Both the position numbers and the translations under genes were made by a program. From positions 28,427,454 to 28,491,453 of the forward strand of contig NC_135167.1 in NCBI RefSeq assembly GCF_041146795.1: a stretch of 64,000 bases of DNA, written 5' to 3'. Positions within the stretch are counted from its first letter, which is position 1; every line of letters starts with the position of its first letter. Shown here piece by piece: positions 41,904 to 54,699 of this stretch. The DNA comes from Maylandia zebra (lineage: Eukaryota > Chordata > Actinopteri > Cichliformes > Cichlidae). The notes below the pieces were generated by a model, which was not told the origin of the DNA, did not search any database, and saw only the letters and a program-made list of their open reading frames with translations.

Positions 41904-44900
41904 ATGGAGAGATTCAATTCTAACAAGGGGGGGCACATCAACTCTGCCTATGATTCCAACCTGGATGAACCTCCAGTTTATGAGGAGACCAACGATGACC
42001 ACAGGACAGTGCGACCCTCCGTGATCAGCGCCTTCGGTCATGACACTCTGGACCGCGTGCCCCACATTGACTTCTACCGCAATGCAGGCAGCATGAGTGG
42101 CCACAGAGCTGTGCGACCGTCCCTGCAGGAGCTCCATGATGTGTTTCAGAAGGTGAGTGAATGTAGATGTGTGAGATGTATAAGATCTCTCTGTTTTTCC
42201 TCTATGGTCGGCACCCAATCTCCTCCTCTGTTAAGCCTGTTTTGTCCACAACCTGCCATTCTGCAGAAAATAGCTTGCACCCATTTTTCTCCAAATTCAA
42301 ATCAGTGACGTTTTAACTGCAGGGTTTTTTTTCCCTCCTCTGCTGCACACTTCATTAGAAAGTGAAGTGATATATTTTACAGATGTTTATTCTTTCAAAC
42401 ATCCGTGCAGTAGCCACAGTCCAATTATTAGAGTCTTATCTTAAAACTTGTGAAACTAAAAAGGACAACAAAAGTTATTCTTACAACTGAATGACAACCA
42501 GCACTCTTGACACACTTAAGTTTTATTGTTTTTTTAATTATTATAAGGCTACATTGTCTAAGAAATGGGTAAGATTATTTAGGTTTATTGGCTGAATTAG
42601 GTTTGCAACCCTGGATGGTTTAAAAAAAAAGATATTTTAGTACCCTTGCCAGCAAAAAATGAAAAAACACAACCACCTATTTATTGCCATGAGAAAACAA
42701 AAACCACAACTTTTTATAATGCCGCCCCTTTTCTTGCAGCGGATTATGCATATAAACACCAAAAATGCCATCTAGTTACTGTGAAAATGTATGTTTCCTT
42801 CTGTGTTTTCATTCTTCCTCCAGAACGGGGTGATCTCTGTCCCAGACACATTGGAGGACGATGGCGAGAGGAGCAGTGGAACCCCCTCTGACGATTTAGA
42901 GTCTGCTGCTCCCACTGACGATATGAAGGGCATGGTAAAGTTTGGCTGGATAAGAGGAGTCCTGGTAAGTTATTTTAGGTCATGGTAAGCTTCTTTTTTT
43001 ATTTAACCATGGTCACTCAACCAAAGATGAAGCTCTGTGGGTCTCGATAACACAACGAGGCCCAGTGGCGCTTTCGAGACCAGAATCTGGGAATGATTTG
43101 CATTTGCTCAGGACATGATTTTGATCTTGCTTTTGTGTTTCAAGGGCACAAAGGTCAGAAAAGGCCCCCAACATATTTTTTATTGGATTTTTTGTAATTA
43201 AAAGCCAAATTATGCTCAGTGACATTTACTCCATAAATTGAAATAACATTAAATCATGAAACACAGTGAGAAAAATAGACTTACACTGCTCTCTTCCACA
43301 GGTGAGATGCATGCTCAACATCTGGGGTGTCATGTTGTTCATCCGTCTGTCCTGGGTTTTTGGTCAAGCAGGCTGGGGTGAGTATGGCAACGATACACAC
43401 ATACGCACACATAAATAGCCACTAAGCCCACAGTAATGTTTTTTTTGTGTGTGTGAGCACTTTTGCTGAAAATGAGTCCGCCTGTAACTCCAGCCCTTAT
43501 CAAACAGTGAACGCAATAAAAAATAATCTATTTACCTGGTGAAAATGTATAATCTGGGGCAAAAACAGACCGATCCCAGAGGTCTGTGTTGTCAAGGCCA
43601 GTGCCGATGCTGTTCCATGTAATTGCAGGGATTGGAGATAATTAAAGGATAATTAATGAGCTCCCTTAATGATCTATACCTGCTCAAGGTCTGTTGGGAG
43701 AGGTAGATAGTGGTGTTTGTGTGTGTGGATGAGAGAGAAAGTGAGAGAAATAAAAATAGGAGTGGGGCTTTGAGTATGACTTCATTAATTTGTTCATTGC
43801 TTCAGAACCTATAGATCAGCTGGGTAACCCATGGGGTTCCCATGAGACGTTAAAGTTTAGCACTTTTAAAGCTAACTGTGGGGAGGAAGCTTTCATGTCA
43901 CACACAGAGTGTTTTACACCTAACTAAGCAGTGCTGTAGCTGGACTTTACAAAAGTGATTATTTGCATATTTGCATTTCAGGTCTGGGAATTGTGATCAT
44001 CGCGCTCAGCTGTGTGGTCACCACCATCACTGGCATTTCCATGTCCGCTATTTGTACTAATGGTGTGGTGAGAGGAGGTAAGGCAGCGAAATTTCAAGAT
44101 AAAGATAAAGGCACAAAGTTCCAAACAACACCTGAATATGAGCTCCTGAAGCACTTTTTATTTGTGTTTTTTTTTAAGCTGTATTTAACTTATCCTGACA
44201 TTAAATCAACCAGTCACTGAATTTTCTATTAATCATTCCCTACTGCATGTGTCTGTGTGCGTTACATTGCCATTTCAGGAGGTGCCTACTACATGATATC
44301 TCGCAGTTTGGGACCAGAGTTCGGTGGTTCGATTGGTCTTATTTTTGCATTTGCCAATGCAGTGGGCGTATCCATGTATGTGGTGGGATTTGCTGAGACA
44401 GTGGTCGACTTGCTCAAGGTGAGACATGTTATATATATATATATATATATATAGATATAGATATATATATAGATATATATATATATATATATATAGATAT
44501 ATAGATATAGATATATTGTTTTTTGGGGGGGGTTTTTGTCATACACAGGAGAACTCTGCTATCATGGTGGATGAAATGAACGACATCAGGATCATTGGCT
44601 GTATTACTATTGTGCTGCTCTTGGGTATATCAGTTGCTGGGATGGAATGGGAGGCAAAGGTTAGAGCAAAAAACGGTGCTGTTTGTTCACCAGTCTCGTT
44701 TACTTGTACAAAAGCTTAAACTGTTTGCATTTGTTTCTCACCACAGGCGCAAATTATTCTTCTGGTTATCCTGCTGGTGGCCATAGTGAATGTTTTTGTA
44801 GGAACAGTCATTCCTGCAACCAACGAAAAGAAAGCCCAGGGGTTTTTCAATTACAGATGTGAGACATCCGCTCCAAACCGATACACATTTTTCATTACAA

Positions 44901-47900
44901 ATAATCCCACTCACTCACAAAGTGCTGCTAACCCCTGCCGTTTCTCCTCACTCTCTCTTTTCACAGCCAAAATCTTCTTAGAGAATTTTACTCCAGCATT
45001 TAGGGACGGTGAGACATTTTTTTCAGTATTTGCCATCTTTTTCCCTGCGGCAACTGGGATCCTGGCTGGAGCTAACATCTCTGGAGACTTGCGGGTAACT
45101 TTTTCATACAGAGAAGAGTAATACATGGGGGTCATTAACTGCTACGTAACATAGGCTTGAATAAAGAGTTTTTATTTTTTTAATTCAAACTTATTTGTTT
45201 TACATAAATACATTTCTTTAAAGTCATTGTATTTAACTGTCAAGCACAGATCTGCATAATTTAACACAAATCTTTATTATTTCACAGGATGCCCAAGCTG
45301 CACTACCCAAAGGTACCTTGTTAGCCATCCTGATCACTGGTCTCACCTATCTGGCTATGGCTCTTTGTGTCGGTAAGTGACATGTTTGATTAAATGCAGC
45401 TCCAGTGAAATAAAATCTTCACTGGAATGAGTAAAACTGTGTATAGCATTACCTTGGGCAGATACAGTTTTACCAGGATCATACAATCAGTATCACTTAT
45501 GTCCCTGAATATAAATGTGTCCTGAAAGCACAAATTTTATCTAAAAAATGCTAATTAATCCATCTGCTCTTTTCTTCGACTGGTCAGCTGCTACTGTTGT
45601 CCGTGATGCCACAGGCAACTCATCCAGCATCATAAATCACACAACACCAGTAATTTGCAACGGTTCAACAGCGGTTGCTTGTGAACTCGGCTACGATTTT
45701 TCTTCCTGTGAAGTAGAGAAATGCAAGTTTGGCTTGATGAATAACTTCCAGGTACACAACTTTCTAAATAAAGAAACTTTTAAGAAGAATTCAATTTCGT
45801 CATCTGTAATGCTCTCATCTTCTCATCACCTCTGATTCAGGTCATGACCTTGGTGTCTGGGTTTGGTCCTCTCATTATTGCTGGAACATTTTCAGCCACC
45901 CTGTCATCAGCCCTGGCTTCCCTTGTCAGTGCGCCTAAAGTCTTCCAGGTCAGTAGATCGCCACTGTTTTTTTAAATGTACTACAATAAAATGCAAAGTC
46001 ATAGAGAAGCAAACCTGTTGCTCTTAACCTCTGAAAATATTTTCCTTCACATCATTTCTTTTCTCCTCAGGCACTGTGTAAAGACAACATCTACAGGGCC
46101 CTGCACTTCTTTGCCAAAGGACACGGCAAAAACAACGAGCCAATCCGTGGTTATGTCCTCACATTCATCATTTCTGTTGCTTTCATTCTCATCGGTGAGC
46201 TCGCTGCTGCTGTACCATACCACCCAAACAACCTTAAACCAACATTTCATGCTTTGTCTCAAACCACATAGCTAACAAAGTCTTCCAGTTTGAATGAATC
46301 AGAAAACACGTTCACACATCAACAGATCACTGACATAAACTAAACAAGCCAAACAACGAAAGGAAGATTTCATCTGACAAGTGGCGTCCATGCAAAGTGA
46401 TACAGTTAAAACTCCTTCTTAGCAATCTGCTTATTGTGTATATTCACAAACCTGTTTCAGATACATATTGGTTCATGTTTAAGTTTGATATTCCCGCTCT
46501 GTGAAAGAATTTAAAGTGACAGAGATTTTCTGTCTGTGCAGGTGACCTCAACACAATCGCTCCTATCATCTCAAACTTCTTCCTCGCATCTTATGCCCTC
46601 ATCAATTTCTCCTGCTTCCATGCATCTTATGCCAAATCTCCAGGTGGGTGTCTAAAAAGTAGCTTATAAAGGAAAAATTATGTTAGTAAAATCAGGTAGT
46701 TCTGCTTGTCCCTATCCTCATTTACCATTTTTTGTTGCTGTTAGTGTTTTAATCCATTACTTTGTATAAGTGACTTCAAATATTTAGGAAATAAAGCACT
46801 ACCTGACAAACCGAGCTGTTTCAGCAGTGGATTATGTTTAATGGAGTTTGTTATATATAGTCTGTTTTCCATCACTTTTCTCACATTGCTCTTTGTTTTA
46901 ATGCAGGTTGGAGACCGGCATATAAATACTATAACATGTGGCTGTCCCTGATGGGAGCATTGCTCTGTTGCGTTGTTATGTTTGTTATCAACTGGTGGGC
47001 TGCTCTGCTCACATATGGCATTGAATTCCTCCTCTACATATATGTCACAGTGAAGAAGCCCGGTGAGCTTATTTGATTGCTTGGAAGGATTTTTGCTGTG
47101 CAACAGGAGAAGTAGAGCTAACCTGTCCGGACTGATTTTATCTTCAGATGTGAACTGGGGTTCGTCCACGCAAGCGGTGACGTTTGTGAGTGCAGTCAGC
47201 AATGCTCTATCTCTGTCAGGCGTGGAGGATCACGTCAAGAACTTCAGGTAAAATCCTGCACTCAATTCCTGCAAGCACATATGAGAAACATTATTATCAT
47301 AATAGTTTCAAAGATAATTTACGTTAGGTAAAACTTTTCAATCAAGGGGATTTTCAGAAACCTAAAAAAAAAGGAGATAATGTTCTTATTTCCCGTCTTC
47401 AGGCCTCAGATCTTAGTTCTGACGGGTTCGACACGAAGCAGGCCGGCTCTCCTTGATCTGGCTCACTCCTTCTCTAAGAACTATGGACTATGCATCACCT
47501 GCGAAGTGTTTGTGGTATGTAATATTGCAATCTCAGACAGTCTTAAAATCTTGATTTAAAAAATCAACCTCACATTTATATTAAGATTTGCAAAATCAAG
47601 CAAATGTAATTCATCAGAGTGCAGACTTAGCATGCAGTGGATGTTCAAAAGAATGTGAAGTAGGAATGAGGGAAATGCCAACTGTCTGACACTAAAGTTT
47701 AGGGTCAGGTGCACTTTCTGAATATAAAAAAAGATGGACCGCTTTTCCCTTTCACAAAAACGCTTACATTCAGCCGTATGGTGTGATCTCCTCAGGGCCC
47801 CAGATCAGAGACCGTTGACGAGATGAACAATGCAATGGAGAAGAACCAGTTGTTGCTTAAGAAGAAAAAACGTAAGGCATTTTACGCTGCCGTGGCCTGT

Positions 47901-50680
47901 GACAACTTCAGAGAAGGGGCTGAGAGTCTGCTGCAGGTCAGTATGGTCATAATTTATGTAAGAGGTAAATAAAAAAATCTAGTTAACCCACAATAATCCA
48001 GCGTATTAATGTGTAACGTGAGTTTTGATGAGAATATGATAGCAGATTCACAGAAGCAGGTTTTATTGACCCATGTCTTCCAAACAACACCCTACATCTG
48101 TTGATCTAGAGCTGTCTTAAAAATCTGGCCAGGACATATGTGCAGTAGAAAAGTTCGGAGCGGAAAAACAGTGGTATGGCTCAGACTATTGCACCGTCGA
48201 GATAAGGCCTCTTATGATTGTCCGGATAGCTTACTTCAAACAACACGGCAGATTAAAAGCTATAACTGATTAACACTGCATTTGGATGAGCTCCGGCAAA
48301 GATAAAGTGAGGTCTGCTGAGTGATCTGACAGTAAAACAGCCTTACAGTCTATTTCACTTGGAAACTTTTAAGCTTTCTAGAAATCATTCCCCCCTCCCT
48401 CTCTTAATCAAGGTTTTATACTCGGTTTTATAACCCCAGGGTAACATGGTGTCTGTATTGCTTCACTTAACAGCTCATTGTGATTTGGGATTTTATATCT
48501 TCCTCATAGGCTTCTGGTCTTGGCCGTATGAAGCCTAACACATTAATGATAGGCTTCAAGAAAAACTGGAGGACTGCCGGGGCAGAAGCAGTTCAGAGTT
48601 ACGTGGGAATACTTCAGTAAGTGCTGAATAAACACACACATACATTTTTATAACAATAACACACTCAGTAATGAGAAGCACATTGAGAGTTATCATTTCA
48701 TTTATTTTGTTTTCTCTGTGCTTTTTAAATGTACTTTATGAAGTTTGCAGTGCAGTAAAAAACCAGTGCAAAGTGTAGGCTTCTTTTATTTGATCATTTG
48801 AAATCTATTTTAATATGTCATTATAATACATGTGTAGCATTTATTTCACAGTAAATTCCATTTAAATCTTTAGGAACATACAAATAAACATTGTGGATGT
48901 ATTCACATTGTTATGTACTTAAACATTTATAACCTGCTCCTATAATGTACATTACAAAGCCATAATAATGTGATATTTCAAATGCCCATATATCCTTCCC
49001 CATATGCTTACACATTGTTAATGCAAATGGCAATTAGAAACTTAGCATTTAATAACTCTATATAGCATTATTCTCACTTTGACCTTCAGATCAATCTAAT
49101 GACCTTAAAGGGGAGGTCATAGGTCAAATGTGACATATTTTAAATTATGCATTTCACACACACCAACTGTACACAACAAATGTAAGTGTCATAGTTTCTG
49201 GGTTATAAGGGTTTTTGTCAATTTTCAGCGAATTAATCATGAAGTTGACCTTGAAGTTCTTAGTGGATGTAAGCCAGAATTTTTATTTTTTCATAAGAAT
49301 TCATTCAAAAGTTTTTGAGCTATTGTATTTGTATATGACACACATGTACACCACAGACTACCGAAAGCACAACCTCCGTAATTAAGCATAAAGGTAATTA
49401 AGCATAAACAGGAGATCTGTGTTTGAACTAGCATCCTTATTCTCTTGTTGACAGCGATGCATTTGACTTTGAATACGGGACCGCAATGCTGAGGGTGAAC
49501 CAGGGACTGGATGTGTCTCACATTGTCGAGGCAGAAGGTCTGTATGATATTGTCGTTAGGCTTTAAATTATTTAACCCGCAAGAGCTCCAGCATCAACAT
49601 ACCCATGGTAGAGAAAACAAACCACCAAGAAATTAAGAAAAACTGTTGTAAGAAACTGCTGTACATCTGTCACAACAACTCACAATAACCCTTTATAATA
49701 ATAAAAACACTGATAAACCGAGATACTTTGTTCTGTAGATTAGAAGCTTTTAATAAAGGTTTACAACGGTCAGGTAGTTCACAGATAAGATATTTAAAAA
49801 AATGCCATTTATAGCTGTGTCTCTGCAGATTTGTTTTCCAATAAGAAAAGGGATCCTACCTTGTGTAACACATATTCACAGTCATGTTTCCCATTCTGTT
49901 TTTCAGAGGAGATGCTAAGGGCAGCAAAGGAGCAAGAGGCTCTGGAGAATGAGATGATGCCAAATGGAGGGAAGGGAAAAGGACTATTCAGGAAATCCAG
50001 GAAGTCATCTCAGCAAGTGCTCACGACCAGAGGTACCCATCTTACGACTGTCTCTAACTCCTATTTAACCCTCTCAAGGCAGACGTTGCCGATTTGCAAC
50101 AGTTAAAAACTAACAACCTGATTACCCCACATACATATCTTATGAGTTTTTTTTACTCAGAAGTACCACTGCCGGACTTGGTTGTGCATTAGCAACAAAA
50201 AAACTTAATTTGAGCCTGAGATGGTTAACCCTTTCATGCACGAATTATGACAGCCTCACATTTACATTCATCTTTAGGTATGAAAAATAAAAATACTTAA
50301 TGAAAAAATCCAGATTGAGATTGTCATAATTCATGCATAACAGGGTTAAATAACAATAATTACAATGAAACACGTCATATATCTCCAGTAACGTTAAATG
50401 ACCAGTGGGTGGCGGGGGATGGAGTGACACATTAGTGTCTAATGTAGTGGTTTATGTGCAAGTAAACCATCAACACTGACACAAATACAAGAAAACAGCC
50501 TTTGAATAGCTGTCTACTGTAACGACCACTATGCCTGAAAGGGTTAAAGAAAAAGTTGCATCAAAAGATGAATGTGATCTCTTAATATGTGGAAGCACGT
50601 TTCTCTTTTTCAGTCTCCTCCACACACAGACTCAAATAGCGTACATTTAATAAATGAAACCAATGACTCTCTTTTTTTTT

Positions 50681-50711
<31 letters not shown>

Positions 50712-52558
50712 GTGCTCACATTGAGACATAATTGAATCCGCCATTCCCACTAAAGAGGCCCCTGAGGCTGTAATCCAATAATACACTCCTTTTCGTCCAC
50801 TTTGAAGAGCATCTTTTAAGAATGTTCCTTTAACCCAGACAGCAGAGGGTGCTTGCAGCCTGTAGCTCAATCTTTCTCTGTTTCACACGCACACGCCAAC
50901 ACACACTCATCCCTGAGCTGCATCTTGGCAAGACAGCGAGACAAGGCAGTCATTAGTATACAAAATGCACCCTACTCATTGGAGCATTAAACTTGAGAGA
51001 CGGCCATTTCTGGTGATGTAGAGTCATCTCTTAATGTTGGTTTGTGATAGTTTTCATATCCGACTTTACAGTGAATTATATTCCCTCCTGCTGTTGCTCT
51101 CATATCTTTCTCCCTTTCTTTCTCTCTCCCAGTGTCGGTGTGTGGCTCTCCACCGCCACAGGTTGCCAAAATGAATGAGAAGCTGGTGGAAGCCAGTCTT
51201 CAGTTCAAGAAGAAACAGCCCAAAGGCACCATTGATGTGTGGTGGCTGTTTGATGACGGAGGTAATTCTTGGATCATTTTTATGAACACTGCCTGAAGTT
51301 CGTAACAGATCCAAATCCATAACATTCTCCTCGATATCACTGGAGACAAAAATATATGAAACAAGCCAAATCTTTAAAAAATAGTAGTCTCTGAAAGACG
51401 CAACACGGACCAATAAATAAAAAATGTGCTTCTCTTCTCTCAGGTCTTACACTGCTCCTCCCCTACATCCTCACTACCAGGAAGAAGTGGAAAGACTGCA
51501 AAATGAGGATCTTCATGGCAGGACAGCCTGGACGCAGTGATCTGGATAAGGAGGAGTGAGTAAACTAATTAATATTTCAATATCAATTACAGTTTAATAT
51601 GTGGAAGTTAGACTGGATACATTAATTGGCAAGATATGAAAATTCATGTGCTGCTAACGTTACTGGAATGCTATTTAGCATTAACACCAAAATGAGGAAG
51701 TACATGTATAGGACAGCTAATCAGTGCGGGGTGATTTGACTTGCAGGATGAAGGGCTTGCTGAAGAAGTTTAGAATCAACTGCAGTGACATTAATGTCTT
51801 TGATGACCTACATATCAAGCCCAGGTCTGAAAGGTAACTGCCATTTCTTTTCACATGCACAAGTAACAGCGAACCAGATGCTGAAGTAGTAATAGTAAAA
51901 TTGAATCACATTGTAATATCAGCATGCTACAAGTTTAGGGGAGAAAAAGAACATTTATAGAGAAAGCTCATGTTCTTATTTGCATTTCTCCAGCTTGAAG
52001 GAGTTACAGGAGATGATTGAGCCTTTCCGTCTGCATGAAGGGTCCAAAGACGCTGATCAGATTAGAGCCTTGCAGAAAGAGCAGCCCTGGAAGGTCACCG
52101 ACAAAGAGCTAAGCGAGTTTGAGGAGAAGGTAAAAAGCACTGACACTAAGTAATAACCTTACACAGGCTACAGTGAAGATATCATGTATTATCTTCATAT
52201 CAATATAAACAAAATAAAAAATTTATTGTTAAAAAAAAATAACTGTCGCTTGGTTACAGACACACCTCCAGGTACGACTGAATGAGCTCCTCAAGGAACA
52301 CTCCAGATCAGCCAATTTAATCATTGTGTAAGTATATATTGTCTGAATAACACTACCAAGCTTAATCCAGTGTTGAAAGAACAATGTCTAACATATTTGT
52401 TTACACTGTTGACCCCCTGTAGGAGCATGCCCATAGCTCGTAAAGAAACGATCTCTGATTTCCTCTACATGGCCTGGCTGGACATCCTGACAAAGGACCT
52501 TCCACCCACCCTGCTCATTAGAGGCAACCACAAGAGCGTGCTAACTTTCTACTCTTGA
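41904..52558 (+). CDS. slc12a1: Na-K-2Cl cotransporter NKCC2 (solute carrier 12A1)
   Basis: Twenty-six coding exons: 41904-42152, 42824-42964, 43302-43377, 43982-44077, 44279-44418, 44549-44659, 44747-44858, 44967-45094, 45288-45372, 45588-45751, 45841-45948, 46071-46194, 46542-46643, 46907-47062, 47148-47247, 47403-47514, 47796-47936, 48510-48616, 49455-49537, 49907-50032, 51133-51261, 51444-51555, 51747-51833, 51994-52129, 52260-52327, 52423-52558. They join in frame to 1042 residues; human has about 1099. The product is an apical electroneutral Na+/K+/2Cl- importer of kidney and intestinal epithelium. Twelve membrane helices are encoded by exons 2-14, with [38 protein letters not shown] and [19 protein letters not shown], then the SLC12 C-terminal domain ending [11 protein letters not shown]. 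The N-terminus is short, lacks an RFx(V/I) motif, and keeps one of three regulatory threonines. A possible acceptor at 41894-41895 hints at an upstream exon. Confidence 0.97.
43982..44077 (+). CDS. slc12a1: Exon 4 of slc12a1, the 96-bp exon that is alternative (A/B/F) in mammals
   Basis: It is exactly 96 bases, phase 1 to phase 1, and encodes the second membrane helix and following loop ([18 protein letters not shown]). In mammals three mutually exclusive versions of this exon set ion affinity. I found no second version in the 604-base intron before or the 201-base intron after. Confidence 0.85.
44430..44517. repeat. (TA)n/(GATA)n simple repeat in slc12a1 intron 5
   Basis: An 88-base AT repeat with interspersed GATATA units, starting 12 bases after the exon 5 donor. 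Confidence 0.95.
49080..49126 (+). promoter_or_regulatory. Cluster of nuclear-receptor half sites in slc12a1 intron 18
   Basis: Two TGACCT half sites at 49080-49085 and 49100-49105 are followed by AGGTCATAGGTCA at 49114-49126, a perfect DR1. DR1 is bound by HNF4 and PPAR/RXR. It could instead be part of an old repeat. Confidence 0.3.
50069..50543. mobile_element. TTAA-flanked MITE, piggyBac-like (outer element)
   Basis: TTAA at 50065-50068 and 50544-50547 flanks a 475-base element. It starts CCCTCTCAAGGCA and ends TGCCTGAAAGGG, so the ends are inverted (about 11 of 13 bases). TTAA duplication with CCCT...AGGG ends is the hallmark of piggyBac-type elements. No transposase frame is present. 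It contains the inner element 50229-50345. Confidence 0.65.
50229..50345. mobile_element. TTAA-flanked MITE, piggyBac-like (inner element)
   Basis: TTAA at 50225-50228 and 50346-50349 flanks a 117-base element. Its ends are CCCTTTCATGCACGAATTAT and, from the right on the minus strand, CCCTGTTATGCATGAATTAT; with the shared GACA that follows they agree at 21 of 24 positions. It is nested in the outer element. Confidence 0.75.
50672..50712. repeat. Poly(T)19-poly(G)22 tract
   Basis: A run of 19 T is followed directly by 22 G in slc12a1 intron 20. The exact length is unreliable in any assembly. Confidence 0.9.
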
Positions 52559-52640
52559 GCACTTTCCATGCCAACAATCCGAGTGTGATATAGCTAGAAA
52601 GGAAAAGGAATGGTGTTGCCATAATGACAAGCCATGTTTA

Positions 52641-52646
52641 AATAAA
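52641..52646 (+). other. slc12a1: Poly(A) signal of slc12a1 (proximal)
   Basis: AATAAA lies 82 bases after the stop codon. A second AATAAA near 53239 could serve a longer 3' UTR. Confidence 0.6.
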
Positions 52647-52649
52647 ATG

Positions 52650-53985
52650 TACAAGAATATTTAGTCTTCCAGGCCAGCAGAAAAGTGTAACACAATCAAG
52701 CATTTGTGGATAACTCCAGCATATAAGCATATATATAGAGAGGTATATATAGATATATATATATGCCCGCTAAGAAAGGACACACACACAAGTCTGTATT
52801 TCCGAAATTGAATTTGCAAATGTGAAATGTGTCCAAATATGAATGTAGCTGCTTAGAAAAACACATAGTCAAATCAATTCAAATCAGTTCATAAACAAAG
52901 GCAGAGACACAACCACGGCTGTGCAATGGTCAGACTGTAAAATAATTGTATATAGTAGATGTGTGTATTCTAGAAATGATCAACATCTTGTTATTGGCAA
53001 CTTTATTATCAGTTCTTTTTTAAACACTTGTTATATTCACTGTGTAAAATACACTGCTGCCATTATACAGATGTTTACCTTTCACGTGACATTTTTTCAA
53101 TATTTTTCATGTTACTTTCATAGTACACTTTTTAAGGGCAATGGAATAAGGTAGAACATTATAAATCAGATTATTCTGTAAATTTTACCCTTCCTATTTT
53201 AGTCTATCTATTTAAGCACATAATGTTAATCAGCTGAAATAAAGATTAAAAACATTTGTGATGTCTCCTTATGTGAATATATTATATTTATTTATAGTGT
53301 CAGATGTTCTTTGTCCAGAGAAATGTGTCAGTGGAGGGGGAAATGGGGTATATACTGCAGTACATAAATTAGATGTCTATTATTTTAAATGTATAGTATC
53401 TTACTTGGTACCTTACAGACATCATTTGGGTATTTTCTCATTTTATGATGATTATTCTATACAGTTTGGCACACTGGGAATAAAAAGTATGCACACTTTG
53501 AAAGTAGTCAGCAGAACCTAAGGTTTAACAATAATGATGTTTACCCTTCATCAGACATATTTATTCATTGCAAACCATAAAAGATCTTTTGAGTTAAAAG
53601 TAAAGCTGCACATGCCACCTACATATCAGCCAAATCAAGATCAGCCTTCCCTATCAGCAAATAAGACGACCTTTACCATTGGCAGTAGCCATAATCTGCT
53701 GTGTCACATCAACAATACAGAGTTCAAACATAATTTAGCGCACTTTAAAACTATTATTTTAATTGCTGTAGTTAAAATTTTGCAGTTTAAAGAAACAAGA
53801 AAAAAAACACACCTATACAGGCATAACTGGTCAGTATTGGGCCACAACTCCCTGATTATATTATGTGTCTATGAATATATTACACTGAATGTGAATCCCC
53901 TTTTAACCACTTTTAACCCACAGAAAGAGCTAAAATTTGTGATCCAACACAAACTTTTCAACTGATGGTGATATTCACCATCAGT
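52650..53985. other. slc12a1 3' flank
   Basis: AT-rich DNA with a short TA repeat (52720-52765) and no coding exon. It ends at a perfect 15-bp hairpin (53957-53989). Confidence 0.5.
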
Positions 53986-53989
53986 TGAA

Positions 53990-54629
53990 TTGTACCATAT
54001 CACCCTATTAGAGCACTTCGCTCTCGCTCTGCAGGCCTACTTGTTGTTCCTAGAGTATTTAAAAGTAGAATGGGAGGGAGAGCCTTCAGTTTTCAGGCCC
54101 CTCTTCTGTGGAACCAGCTTCCAGTTTGGATTCGGGAGACAGACACTATCTCTACTTTTAAGATTAGGCTTAAAACTTTCCTTTTTGCTAAAGCATATAG
54201 TTAGGGCTGGACCAGGTGACCCTGAATCCTCCCTTAGTTATGCTGCAATAGACGTAGGCTGCCGGGGGATTCCCATGATGCATTGAGTTTTTCCTTTCCA
54301 GTCACCTTTCTCACTCACTATGTGTTAATCGACCTCTCTGCATTGAATCATATCTGTTATTAACCTCTGTCTCTCTTCCACAGCATGTCTTTTATCCTGT
54401 CTTCCTTCTCTCACCCCAACCGGTCGCAGCAGATGGCCGCCCCTCCCTGAGCCTGGTTCTGCCGGAGGTTTCTTCCTGTTAAAAGGGAGTTTTTCCTTCC
54501 CACTGTCGCCAAAGTGCTTGCTCATAGGGGGTCATATGATTGTTGGGTTTTTCTCTGTATCTATGAAGCGCCTTGAGGCGACTTATGTTGTGATTTGGCG
54601 CTATATAAATAAAATTGAATTGAATTCAA
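53990..54629 (+). mobile_element. LINE 3' end, 5'-truncated (second family)
   Basis: A plus-strand frame gives RMGGRAFSFQAPLLWNQLP, VWIRETDTISTFKIRLKTF and LFAKAYS before a stop, the C-terminal signature of teleost L2-type LINEs. The 3' UTR ends GGCGCTATATAAATAAAATTG, with a GAATT short tandem tail. It differs in tail and sequence from the LINE at 40225-40632. Confidence 0.8.
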
Positions 54630-54699
54630 AGGAGAAAATCTTAAACTTCAACTCTGTTCTCAGATAAAGGGATATAGATACTCTGAGTATGATCTTTGA

